Positions 1 to 5,899 of a stretch of 8,908 bases of DNA are shown piece by piece. Source of the stretch: an uncultured Clostridia bacterium (lineage in GTDB: Bacteria; Bacillota; Clostridia; Oscillospirales; Butyricicoccaceae); NCBI GenBank assembly GCA_947856675.1, contig CANUCM010000178.1:1-8908 (forward strand), given 5' to 3'. The translations under genes and the position numbers were made by a program. Each line of letters opens with the position of its first letter. The stretch's first letter is position 1. A model generated the notes under the pieces. That model was not told the origin of the DNA, did no database searches, and saw only the letters and a list, made by a program, of their open reading frames with translations.

Positions 1-329
1 CGCAGCGGGCAGCCGAGGAACATCAGCGCGCCCACCATGACGAAAAAGCCCAGCACAAACCGGGTGACAGGCGACGAGCCGCCCCGGACCTTGAACTCCC
101 GGCCCGCCACCGACATGATAAGCGCGCCCAGCACAAGGCCGATGATCTCAGGTCTTGCATACTGCACGATTTCTGCCTGGTGCAGCTTGAGCGCCCCCGC
201 CGTGTCGCGCAGGAAGCACGCAATGCAGAAGCCCATGTTGCCCGGGTTGCCGCAGCGCACCAAAACCACGGAAATCGCGCCGATAAAAAGCCCCGTCAGC
301 ACCATCCACAGTGTCTGTTTGTTTTTCAT
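1..329 (-). CDS. yedE: YedE-family selenium-associated membrane transporter, N-terminal 109 residues (partial)
   Basis: The protein belongs to the YeeE/YedE membrane family, which in selenium-using bacteria is a proposed transporter for a selenium (or sulfur) compound; the substrate is not proven. Only the N-terminal part is in the window, and the 3' end runs off the left edge. Hydrophobic segments are visible at about residues 7-24, 60-75 and 91-107. The stretch CGNPGNMGFCIACFLRD (about residues 26-42, with Cys 26, 35 and 38) and the GCPL motif near residue 106 are typical of the selenium-linked YedE branch. The start at 329 is supported by GGGGAG eight or so bases upstream. It is divergent from the lyase-like gene at 536 and sits in a selD/lysR neighbourhood, which strengthens the selenium assignment. 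The family call is fairly sure; the transported substrate is inference. Confidence 0.85.
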   Translation of the reverse strand, partial: MKNKQTLWMVLTGLFIGAISVVLVRCGNPGNMGFCIACFLRDTAGALKLHQAEIVQYARPEIIGLVLGALIMSVAGREFKVRGGSSPVTRFVLGFFVMVGALMFLGCPL

Positions 330-345
330 ATGTACTCCCCTTTTT

Positions 346-363
346 GGCAGAGTGCACTCTGCC
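346..363. promoter_or_regulatory. Perfect 18-bp palindrome GGCAGAGTGCACTCTGCC in the yedE leader
   Basis: The sequence equals its own reverse complement over all 18 bases. It lies between the candidate yedE promoter and the yedE ribosome binding site (SD at about 336-341). It could be a repressor operator, or as RNA a 7-bp hairpin with a TGCA loop beside the ribosome site. On the plus strand it is followed by TTTCTTTT, so it also resembles a weak terminator, but no plus-strand gene precedes it. Confidence 0.55.
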
Positions 364-379
364 TTTCTTTTCACATTTC

Positions 380-409
380 ATTCTACCCACACGTTCACAA
401 TTTGTACAA
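380..409 (-). promoter_or_regulatory. Candidate sigma-A promoter for yedE
   Basis: Read on the minus strand, TTGTAC (409-404) and TAGAAT (385-380) are separated by 18 bases. Transcription would start near 373, so the 18-bp palindrome at 346-363 would lie at the very beginning of the yedE transcript. This is pattern matching only. Confidence 0.5.
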
Positions 410-412
410 TAT

Positions 413-519
413 TTTTTATCGATTTCACCATTTATTTCTATTGTTTTTATCGATACATGTAGAAAAGGCTTTCTGTTTTCGATATACTTTATATATTCGG
501 TGTATTTTAATTTTCGATA
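413..519. repeat. Four-copy TTTT(AT)CGAT element between divergent yedE and the lyase-like gene
   Basis: TTTTTATCGAT occurs at 413-423 and again exactly at 444-454. The related TTTTCGATA occurs at 476-484 and 511-519. Spacing is about 31-35 bases, near three helical turns. The copies sit in the only regulatory gap shared by yedE and the gene at 536. TATCGATA (448-455) is palindromic. A multi-site operator for a regulator such as the nearby LysR protein is possible, but the AT-rich context makes chance copies easier. Confidence 0.4.
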
Positions 520-535
520 AAGAGGGAAGTCTGCC

Positions 536-1687
536 ATGTCCATTTATTTTGACAACGGAAGCACGTCCTTTCCCAAAGCGCCCGGCGTGGGCGAGGCCGT
601 TGCCGGCCTGATAGCCGGCGGCGCCTTCAACATCAACCGCGGCGGCTACGCCGGCGCCTATGAAGTGGCCGGGACGGTGTACGAAACCCGCGAAATGCTG
701 GCCCAGCTTTTTTCCTTCTCCGGCGAGTGCAAGAACGTCGTGTTCATGCCCAGCGTCACCTACGCGCTCAACACCGTACTCAAGGGCTTTCTGCGCCCGG
801 GCGACCATGTCGTCACCACCAGCATGGAACACAACGCCGTCATGCGCCCGCTGGTGCAGCTGGCTCACACCGGCGTGCTGTTTGACGCCGCCGGGGCCGA
901 CTGCCGCGGCGTGCTCGACCCCGACGCGCTCGAAGCGCTCATTACGCCGCGCACCCGCGCCGTCGTGGTCACGGCCGCTTCCAACGTGTGCGGCACCCTC
1001 ATGCCGCTGCGCGACATCGCCGAAATCTGCTCGCGCCGCCATGTGCGCCTGATTGTCGACAGCGCGCAGGCCGCCGGGCTGTTCCCCCTGTCCATGGACG
1101 AGCTGGGCGCCGACGCTCTGACCTTTACCGGCCACAAAAGCCTGCTGGGCCCGCAGGGCATCGGCGGCATGATTGTGCGCCCCGATTTTGCAGGCGAAAT
1201 CGAGCCCGTTATCAGCGGCGGCACCGGCAGCATGTCCGACAGCGAGGAGGTCCCGCCGTTTTTGCCCGACCGCTTTGAGCCCGGCACCCTCAACCTGCCC
1301 GGCATCATCGGCCTGCACTGCGCTTTGCGCTTTGTGCAGAGCACCGGCATCGACGCGCTGCGAAACCATGACATCGCGCTGACCGGGCGCTTTCTTAAGG
1401 GCGTGCGCACGCTGCCCGGCGTGCGCGCCGTCGGCCTGCCCGGCACAGAGGGCCGCGCGCCCATTGTTTCCCTCGATTTTACCGGCCGGGACAACGCCGC
1501 CGTGTCCTTTACGCTGGACAGCGAGTACGGCATCATGACGCGCTGCGGCCTGCACTGCGCCCCCCGCGCCCACAAAACCCTCGGCACGTTCCCGCACGGC
1601 ACGGTGCGTTTCGCCTTCGGCTACGGCAACACGGAAGCCGAGGTCGACACCTGCCTTGACGTGCTGCGCCGCATCGTGCAGGCATAA
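536..1687 (+). CDS. Class V aminotransferase-fold cysteine desulfurase / selenocysteine lyase-like enzyme
   Basis: This is a 383-residue pyridoxal-phosphate enzyme of the NifS/CsdB superfamily, likely releasing S or Se from cysteine or selenocysteine. The PLP lysine is K201 in FTGHKSLLGPQG. The cofactor-stacking His is H99 in SMEHN, and D175 lies in VDSAQ. The active-site cysteine is best placed at C341, because RCGLHCAP matches the R-x-G-x-H-C-A pattern of CsdB-type enzymes. The protein starts directly at YFDNGSTSFPK, as in the short-N-terminus subfamily often seen beside selD and yedE. The start at 536 follows AGAGGGAAG at 521-529. It diverges from yedE and converges on selD, sharing a terminator with it. 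The neighbourhood suggests that it supplies selenide to SelD, but cysteine desulfurase activity cannot be excluded from sequence. Confidence 0.88.
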   Translation: MSIYFDNGSTSFPKAPGVGEAVAGLIAGGAFNINRGGYAGAYEVAGTVYETREMLAQLFSFSGECKNVVFMPSVTYALNTVLKGFLRPGDHVVTTSMEHNAVMRPLVQLAHTGVLFDAAGADCRGVLDPDALEALITPRTRAVVVTAASNVCGTLMPLRDIAEICSRRHVRLIVDSAQAAGLFPLSMDELGADALTFTGHKSLLGPQGIGGMIVRPDFAGEIEPVISGGTGSMSDSEEVPPFLPDRFEPGTLNLPGIIGLHCALRFVQSTGIDALRNHDIALTGRFLKGVRTLPGVRAVGLPGTEGRAPIVSLDFTGRDNAAVSFTLDSEYGIMTRCGLHCAPRAHKTLGTFPHGTVRFAFGYGNTEAEVDTCLDVLRRIVQA

Positions 1688-1713
1688 AAAAAGTCCGCTT
1701 TCGCGGACTTTTT
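1686..1713. terminator. Bidirectional intrinsic terminator between the lyase-like gene and selD
   Basis: GTCCGC (1693-1698), loop TTTC, GCGGAC (1703-1708), flanked by seven A before and five T after. The A/T flanks extend the stem and give a T-run on both strands. It serves both convergent genes and overlaps the lyase stop codon (1685-1687). Confidence 0.9.
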
Positions 1714-1722
1714 CCCGTGTTT

Positions 1723-2760
1723 TTACCGGACGGTAACCAGCTTTTCGCCCGGGCCCTGCACCTCGCCGACCACGGCGCCGTGCACGCCCTCGGCCTCAAG
1801 CCGCCGTACAAGCTCCTGCGCGCGCGCGCCCTCCACCGAGATGAGCAGCCCGCCCGACGTCTGCGGGTCGTACAGCACATCGGACACCTCCTGCAAAACG
1901 CCGGCGCCCATATCGATGCTGTCCTCGACAAAGGCCATGTTGCGGTAAGCGCCCGCCGGGATAATGCCGTCGCGCGCAAGCTCCCGCACGCCCGGAAGAA
2001 TGGGCACGCTGCCCGCATCGACCGCCACGGATACCCCGCTGCCCCGCGCAAGCTCGCACAGGTGCCCCAAAAAGCCAAAGCCCGTCACATCGGTGCACGC
2101 GCTGGGGTGCACCGGCATCATGGCGCGCTGCGCGGCGCGGTTGAGCTGGGTCATCACGGCGATCATGCCGCGCGTTTGCTGCCCGTCCAGCAGATCGGCC
2201 ATGGCCGCCGTCGTCAGAATCCCCGTGCCCAGCGGCTTGGTCAGCACCAGCTTGTCCCCCGGCCGCGCGCGGTCGTTGCGCAGAATGTCGCGCGGATGTA
2301 CATACCCCGTGACGCACAGCCCGTACTTGGGCTCGCTGTCCTCTATGGAGTGGCCGCCCGCTATCACCGCCCCGGACTCGCGGATTTTTTCGGCGCCGCC
2401 CTCCAGAATGGCACGCACCGTCTGCAGATCCAGGCAGGAGGGGAAGCAGATAAGATTCATGGCCAGGCTGGGCTGCCCGCCCATGGCGTAAATGTCGCTC
2501 AGGGAATTGGCCGCCGCAATCTGCCCGAAGGCATACGGGTCATCCACTATCGGCGGGAAAAAGTCGACGGTGTGGATGGCCGCCAAATCGTCACGCAGCA
2601 GGTATACCGCCGCGTCGTCACTTGAATCAAAGCCGACAATCAGCCGCTCGTCCTGCACGCGCGGCAGGCCCGACAATATTTCACTCAGGACCCCCGGTCC
2701 TATCTTTGCCCCTCAGCCGCCCGCCTTGGCCATTTGCGTCAAACGCTGTTTTTCTGCCAT
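1723..2760 (-). CDS. selD: Selenide, water dikinase SelD, itself a selenoprotein (Sec16 encoded by TGA)
   Basis: SelD makes selenophosphate from selenide and ATP, the selenium donor for Sec-tRNA and other selenium pathways. The full protein is 345 residues, close to the usual ~347, if the TGA at 2715-2713 is read as selenocysteine. The N-terminus reads MAEKQRLTQMAKAGG-U16-GAK19-IGPG, which matches the family's catalytic Cys/Sec followed by the essential Lys three residues on. The start at 2760 is preceded by AAAGGAGG. Further family motifs are FDSSDDAAV (about residues 44-52), VDFFPPIVDDPYAFGQIAAANSLSDIYAMGG (split here only by convention), GGHSIEDSEPKYG, TDVTGFGFLGH and DPQTSGGLL. A caller that treats TGA as stop would begin at TTG 2676 and lose the active site. 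Selenocysteine use implies SelA, SelB and tRNA-Sec elsewhere in the genome. It is divergent from the LysR gene. Confidence 0.95.
2687..2715 (-). promoter_or_regulatory. SECIS-like hairpin directly after the selD UGA
   Basis: On the minus strand the UGA at 2715-2713 is followed after 11 bases by AGGACC (2701-2696), loop GGG (2695-2693) and GGTCCT (2692-2687). The stem is 6 bp, or 5 bp with a CGGGG loop. A short GC stem with a G-rich apical loop about 17-19 bases after the UGA fits the bacterial SECIS layout recognised by SelB. It is inside the coding sequence, as expected in bacteria. Confidence 0.85.
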
Positions 2761-2793
2761 GACCCGGCCTCCTTTCCCGTTGTTTTCTGCATC

Positions 2794-2822
2794 ATCATAC
2801 CGTATTCACACAAAAAGCGCAA
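2794..2822 (-). promoter_or_regulatory. Candidate sigma-A promoter for selD
   Basis: Read on the minus strand, TTGCGC (2822-2817) and TATGAT (2799-2794) are separated by 17 bases. The start would fall near 2787, some 27 bases ahead of the selD ATG. The -35 side lies close to the lysR leader, so a LysR-type protein bound here could act on both genes. Confidence 0.6.
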
Positions 2823-2856
2823 GAGCTATTTTCACCTTAAAAAGGAGAATGTTTGC

Positions 2857-3798
2857 ATGCACTTCAAACAAATCGAAGCCTTTGTCAACGTCATTCGCTG
2901 CAAGAGCTTTTCCAAGGCCGCCGAAGCCATCTACCTGTCGCAGCCCACCATCAGCGCCCACATCAGCTCCCTTGAAAGCGAGCTGGGCGTCTGCCTCATT
3001 GTGCGCTCGACCAAGGAAGTCTATCCTTCAGCCGCCGGACGCATTTTTTACCAGCACGCGCTGGAAATGCTCCGGCTGCGCGAGCGCGCCGTGCTTGAAG
3101 TGCAGAGCTACGCCACCGAGGTGCGCGGCGAGCTCGACATCGCCGCATCCACCGTGCCGTCCCAGTATATCATCCCCGACCTTCTGCCCCAGCTCGTCGA
3201 AAAATATTCCAAGGTCTTTTTCTCCGTGCGCCAGTATGACAGCAGCGAGGTCGTCGGACGCATCGTCGACATGGACGCCGAAGTGGGCATGACAGGCACC
3301 GCCCCCGACAAAAGCGCCTGCGCTTTTGAGCCGTTTCTGGCCGACCGCCTGGTGCTCATCGCCCCCAACACCCCCACATACCGCAGCATGTCCTCCCTGA
3401 CCCCCGCCGCCGTGCGCAGCCTGCCCTTTATCACGCGCGAAAGCGGCTCGGGTACCCGCCGCGAAGCCGAGGAATATCTGCTCGGCGCCGGCATCGACCC
3501 CAAAAGCCTGCGCACCGTCGCCCAGCTGCAAAGCACCGAAAGCATCAAGCAGGCCGTCAAAAACGGCCTGGGCGTTTCGGTCATCTCCCGCCTTGCCGTC
3601 GAGGACTTCCTTGCCTCCGGCGACGTGCTCGCCCTGCCCCTCAAAAGCACCCACCCGCAGCGCAGCTTTTACCTGGTCTATCACAAAAAACGCCCGCTGT
3701 CCCCCGCCGCCGAGGTCTTTATCCGCGAGGTCCGCTCGCGCTTCGGCATAAAAAAGCCTTCGGAAACGCCGGCTGAACCGGCCGATTCCGAAAACTAA
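2857..3798 (+). CDS. LysR-family regulator of the selenium-metabolism-associated type
   Basis: This 313-residue LysR-type transcription factor has a winged helix-turn-helix at the N-terminus: residues 17-50 contain SFSKAAEAIYLSQPTISAHI followed by SSLESELG. A periplasmic-binding-like effector domain follows from about residue 90, with RGELDIAAS, a conserved ITRESGSGTRREAE stretch and VKNGLGVSVIS. The start at 2857 is chosen because AAAGGAG lies at 2841-2847 and MHFKQIEAFV is the normal LysR beginning. A longer frame back to 2734 has no ribosome site and overlaps the selD start. LysR proteins of this type are found beside selD, yedE and lyase genes, so control of selD (divergent, 96 bases away) and perhaps of yedE/lyase is likely. 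The effector is unknown. The C-terminal tail (KKPSETPAEPADSEN) is low-complexity. Confidence 0.9.
   Translation: MHFKQIEAFVNVIRCKSFSKAAEAIYLSQPTISAHISSLESELGVCLIVRSTKEVYPSAAGRIFYQHALEMLRLRERAVLEVQSYATEVRGELDIAASTVPSQYIIPDLLPQLVEKYSKVFFSVRQYDSSEVVGRIVDMDAEVGMTGTAPDKSACAFEPFLADRLVLIAPNTPTYRSMSSLTPAAVRSLPFITRESGSGTRREAEEYLLGAGIDPKSLRTVAQLQSTESIKQAVKNGLGVSVISRLAVEDFLASGDVLALPLKSTHPQRSFYLVYHKKRPLSPAAEVFIREVRSRFGIKKPSETPAEPADSEN
3759..3792. terminator. Hairpin overlapping the lysR 3' end (terminator-like)
   Basis: TTCGGAA (3759-3765) pairs with TTCCGAA (3786-3792), and inside it GCCGG (3768-3772) pairs with CCGGC (3778-3782). It lies within the last lysR codons. On the plus strand a T-run comes only at 3813-3818. 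On the minus strand TTTTTT follows within a few bases, so it may mainly stop minus-strand transcription. Confidence 0.5.
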
Positions 3799-3843
3799 AC
3801 GCAAATAATGTCGTTTTTTATACTTTAAGTACGATGTAATGTT

Positions 3844-3879
3844 GGGCAGCCGCGCCGGCCACGGCCTGTGCGGCTGCCC
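3844..3879 (-). terminator. GC-rich hairpin just after the 61-aa gene
   Basis: GGGCAGCCGC (3844-3853) pairs perfectly with GCGGCTGCCC (3870-3879) around a 16-base loop that contains a further GCC/GGC pairing. It begins seven bases past the stop codon of the minus-strand gene. No clean T-run follows, so it may be an RNA-stabilising end rather than a classical terminator. Confidence 0.5.
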
Positions 3880-3886
3880 GTGTCTG

Positions 3887-4072
3887 TCATTTGCCGATGA
3901 TCTGGCCCAGCTCATCGGCCATGCCGTTGACCGTCTGCATGGCGCGGTGCGCCTGCTTCTGCACCGCGCGGCGCGCACGGGCGTCGGTCATGCTCATGGC
4001 CGCGACGCTGAGCGCGGCGCCCGCCATCATGCCGAGCGCCATGGTCGCGGCAAAGCCTTTTCCTTTTGCCAT
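3887..4072 (-). CDS. 61-aa small alanine/methionine-rich protein, one predicted membrane helix
   Basis: I do not recognise a named family. The 61-residue protein begins MAKGKGF, then has an Ala/Met/Gly-rich hydrophobic stretch at about residues 7-27 (AATMALGMMAGAALSVAAM). A basic, probably helical segment (DARARRAVQKQAHRAMQTV) and the tail ADELGQIIGK follow. This general layout, a short N-terminal helix and an amphipathic tail, resembles YtxH-like small envelope proteins, but the similarity is only in form. The start at 4072 is supported by AAGGAGGAG upstream; a longer version from 4120 lacks a ribosome site. It is divergent from the amidohydrolase gene and has its own hairpin after the stop. 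A real gene is likely; function is unknown. Confidence 0.72.
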   Translation of the reverse strand: MAKGKGFAATMALGMMAGAALSVAAMSMTDARARRAVQKQAHRAMQTVNGMADELGQIIGK

Positions 4073-4115
4073 GGGTTCACTCCTCCTTGCCTTGTTTAGT
4101 GTGTCCGTCTTTCGG

Positions 4116-4126
4116 GGCATTATGCC
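4116..4126. promoter_or_regulatory. Small inverted repeat GGCATTATGCC upstream of the amidohydrolase promoter
   Basis: GGCAT and ATGCC flank a single T, nine bases ahead of the -35 box at 4135. It lies in the divergent gap between the 61-aa gene and the amidohydrolase. It could be an operator, but an 11-base repeat can arise by chance. Confidence 0.25.
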
Positions 4127-4134
4127 GCGCGTTG

Positions 4135-4163
4135 TTGCGCCGGGTCGGGCGATATGGTATAAT
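4135..4163 (+). promoter_or_regulatory. Promoter of the dihydroorotase-like gene
   Basis: TTGCGC (4135-4140) and a consensus TATAAT (4158-4163) are 17 bases apart, with a TGG extended -10 just before TATAAT. Transcription would begin near 4170, giving a leader of about 89 bases before the ATG at 4259. Confidence 0.8.
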
Positions 4164-4170
4164 TTATCGC

Positions 4171-4233
4171 AGAAGAAACCGGTATTTTTTGGGCGGCGCC
4201 CCGGCTTCTCCGGGGGTGCTGCACCGCCGTTTT
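4171..4233 (+). promoter_or_regulatory. Terminator-like hairpin in the dihydroorotase-like gene leader (possible attenuator)
   Basis: CCCCGG (4199-4204), loop CTTCT, CCGGGG (4210-4215) sits inside an outer GGCGG (4192-4196)/CCGCC (4224-4228) pairing, followed by GTTTT (4229-4233). Upstream, AGAAG (4171-4175) and CCGG (4179-4182) could instead pair with CTTCT (4205-4209) and CCGG (4201-4204), breaking the hairpin. Such a switch is how attenuators work, but no leader-peptide or known ligand motif was recognised. Confidence 0.4.
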
Positions 4234-4258
4234 ATACGCTTGACATTGAGGTGTTTTT

Positions 4259-5530
4259 ATGAATCTGCTGATTGAAAATGCCAGGCTGCTCAGCCTGCGC
4301 GACGGGCTGGACTGCCCCGGCAGCGTGCGTGTGGAAAACGGGCGCATTGCCGCCGTCGGCCCCGGCGCCGAACGGGGCGCCGAGGGTTTTCCCCGGCTCG
4401 ACGCCAAAGGATTGTGCCTTGCCCCCGGCCTTGTCGACCTGTACGCCCGCGTGACCGAGCCTTCCATGCCCGGCCGCGAAAGCGCCATCAGCCTGTCGCG
4501 CGCCGCCGCCGCGGGCGGCTATACCACGGTGTGCGCCCATTTCGGCGCCTGCACCCCGCAGCAGATCACGGATTTTTGCGAGCGCAGCCAGTACGCCAGC
4601 TGCGAGCTTCGCCCCGCCGCGCGCATCAGCTCGGAAAAAGGCGAGCTTTTGCCCTTTTTTGACCTCAAGCTGGCCGGCGCCTCGCTCTTTTACAACGAAG
4701 AGGGCGTCGGCAACCCGCTGCTCATGCGCGACGCGCTGTTCCGCGCCAAAAAGCACGACGTGCTGCTGCTTTCACGCTGCCGTGAACCGCGCCTGTGCGG
4801 TGAAAGCTACATCCGCGAAGGCGCTTTTTCCCGCATGATGGAGGTGCAGGGCATCCCCGCCTCGGCGGAAACCGTCATGGCCGCGCGCGATCTGGTTTTG
4901 TCGCACGAAACCGGCGTTCCCGTTCACCTGGCCCACGTCAGCACCGCCGCCACGGTGCGCCTCATCGCCGAGGCCAAACGCCAGGGCGTTGCCGTGACCT
5001 GCTCGACCGAGCCGCACTACCTGGCGCTGACCGCTTCCGAGCTCAAGTCCTTCAGCCCGCGCTTCAAGCTCGATCCGCCGCTGGGCAACCCCGAGGACGT
5101 ACAGGCCCTGCGCGAAGGCGTCAAATCGGGCGTCATCGACTGCATCGCCTCCGGCCACATCCCCGTGCCCGACGCCGACAAAAACCACTCGCTGCTGCGC
5201 GCCGCCTGCGGCGCATCCTCCCTCGAAACCGCTTTGGCCGTCAGCGTGCAGGCACTGTACCACTCCGGCGAAATGCCGCTGGCCGCCGTACTCGACCGGC
5301 TGTCGGCCGGCGCACGGCTGCTCGGCCTCGACAGCCGCATCGGCCGCCTGCAGCCCGGCTTCGACGCCGACTTTGTGCTCTTTGACCCCGACGCCGAATG
5401 GCTGTGCAGCGGCGCGCAGTTCGCCTCGCGCGGCCGCAGCACCCCCTTCGAAGGCCGCACCCTGCGCACCCGCGTGCTCTACACCATCAAGGCCGGCCGA
5501 ATCGTGCTCGACAACGGCCAGCTGCGCTGA
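4259..5530 (+). CDS. Dihydroorotase-family amidohydrolase lacking the metal-binding motifs (probable pseudoenzyme)
   Basis: The 423-residue protein has the length and overall plan of a type I dihydroorotase: a small beta domain (residues 1-55), an amidohydrolase barrel, and a C-terminal return of the beta domain (GFDADFVLFDPD, about 368-379). Conserved stretches are APGLVDL, EPSMPGRE, SRAAAAGGYTTVC, HLAHVSTAATVRLIAEAK, EPHYLALT and GNPEDVQALREG. The metal ligands are largely gone. The usual D-x-H-x-H is D60-L-Y62-A-R64. The site usually FxDDG is F144-Y-N-E-E-G. The usual D-H-A-P-H is G299-H-I-P-V303. H226 and H253 remain. It is therefore unlikely to hydrolyse dihydroorotate in the normal way. 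Inactive dihydroorotase homologues are known as partners of aspartate transcarbamoylase, so a structural or regulatory pyrimidine role is one option. The start at 4259 has GAGGTG upstream. There is no pyr neighbour in view. Confidence 0.85.
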   Translation: MNLLIENARLLSLRDGLDCPGSVRVENGRIAAVGPGAERGAEGFPRLDAKGLCLAPGLVDLYARVTEPSMPGRESAISLSRAAAAGGYTTVCAHFGACTPQQITDFCERSQYASCELRPAARISSEKGELLPFFDLKLAGASLFYNEEGVGNPLLMRDALFRAKKHDVLLLSRCREPRLCGESYIREGAFSRMMEVQGIPASAETVMAARDLVLSHETGVPVHLAHVSTAATVRLIAEAKRQGVAVTCSTEPHYLALTASELKSFSPRFKLDPPLGNPEDVQALREGVKSGVIDCIASGHIPVPDADKNHSLLRAACGASSLETALAVSVQALYHSGEMPLAAVLDRLSAGARLLGLDSRIGRLQPGFDADFVLFDPDAEWLCSGAQFASRGRSTPFEGRTLRTRVLYTIKAGRIVLDNGQLR

Positions 5531-5537
5531 TTTTTTT
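5519..5537 (+). terminator. Weak terminator at the end of the amidohydrolase gene
   Basis: CAGC (5519-5522), loop TGC, GCTG (5526-5529), then A and seven T (5531-5537). The stem is short and overlaps the stop codon, so it is a weak candidate. Confidence 0.35.
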
Positions 5538-5546
5538 GAAAACCCT

Positions 5547-5575
5547 TTGCTATTTTCCCGCCTTTGTGGTATACT
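5547..5575 (+). promoter_or_regulatory. Promoter of the 45-aa Cys-motif protein
   Basis: TTGCTA (5547-5552) and TATACT (5570-5575) are 17 bases apart, with TGG directly ahead of TATACT as an extended -10. The start would be near 5582, giving a short leader to the ATG at 5606. Confidence 0.75.
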
Positions 5576-5605
5576 ACTGTATCATCTGACGGAAGGAGAT
5601 TGTTT

Positions 5606-5743
5606 ATGAAAAAGCTGCTAGGGTGGCTCGCCGCCATTTCCGCCGTTTCGGCCCTTCTCGTATTTGTCTTTTACTTTTTCAAGGTCAATCCCAAGTATTG
5701 CCCCTGCTGCAAGGAAGATATCGAAGAAGATTTTGCCGACTGA
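5606..5743 (+). CDS. 45-aa single-helix membrane protein with a CPCC motif
   Basis: I do not recognise a family. The 45-residue protein starts MKKLLGWLAA, has one hydrophobic helix at about residues 4-25, then KVNPKYCPCCKEDIEEDFAD. Cysteines 32, 34 and 35 are followed by an acidic tail, so the Cys cluster would sit just beyond the membrane helix, suitable for metal binding or disulfide chemistry. The start is very well supported: GGAAGGAG lies just upstream, and a dedicated promoter at 5547-5575 precedes it. It is too short for usual gene-length cut-offs. It lies between the amidohydrolase and tRNA-Trp and is probably transcribed alone. A signal-peptide reading of the helix is possible but there is no clear cleavage site. 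Confidence 0.72.
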   Translation: MKKLLGWLAAISAVSALLVFVFYFFKVNPKYCPCCKEDIEEDFAD

Positions 5744-5766
5744 TTTTTCCCGGCTTTGATAACCGT

Positions 5767-5791
5767 CCCGGCGGACAGGCCGTCCGCCGGG
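5767..5791 (+). terminator. Strong hairpin after the 45-aa gene
   Basis: CCCGGCGGAC (5767-5776), loop AGGCC, GTCCGCCGGG (5782-5791) form a perfect 10-bp stem 23 bases past the stop codon. No T-run follows, so it is either an imperfect terminator or a 3' stabilising structure. Confidence 0.5.
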
Positions 5792-5854
5792 ATGTGGCCC
5801 TGCCCCCTTTGCCGGCGCGGCCGCAAGTTTTTTTAAAAAAATCGCCAAAAGCCC

Positions 5855-5884
5855 TTTACAAAGCCCTTTGCTTTGTTGTATAAT
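5855..5884 (+). promoter_or_regulatory. Promoter of tRNA-Trp
   Basis: TTTACA (5855-5860) and TATAAT (5879-5884) are 18 bases apart and place the start about 9 bases ahead of the tRNA. The -35 is embedded in a short direct repeat of AAAGCCCTTT. Confidence 0.75.
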
Positions 5885-5899
5885 AATCAAGCGCCATAC

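Noticed and set aside
425..1597. Long minus-strand open frame (390 codons) opposite the lyase-like gene
   Set aside because: It is a GC-rich antisense shadow with low-complexity Ala/Gly/His/Arg content and no ribosome site; the plus-strand protein has clear catalytic motifs.
1723..2676. SelD starting at TTG 2676 without the selenocysteine
   Set aside because: This removes the catalytic residue and Lys19 and has no ribosome site; the TGA-readthrough version fits the family length and motifs.
2734..2856. 41-codon N-terminal extension of the LysR protein
   Set aside because: It overlaps the true selD start, lacks a ribosome site, and LysR proteins normally begin at the MHFKQIEAF position.
3028..3978. 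Long minus-strand open frame opposite lysR
   Set aside because: Shadow frame with repetitive composition; the LysR protein on the plus strand is unambiguous.
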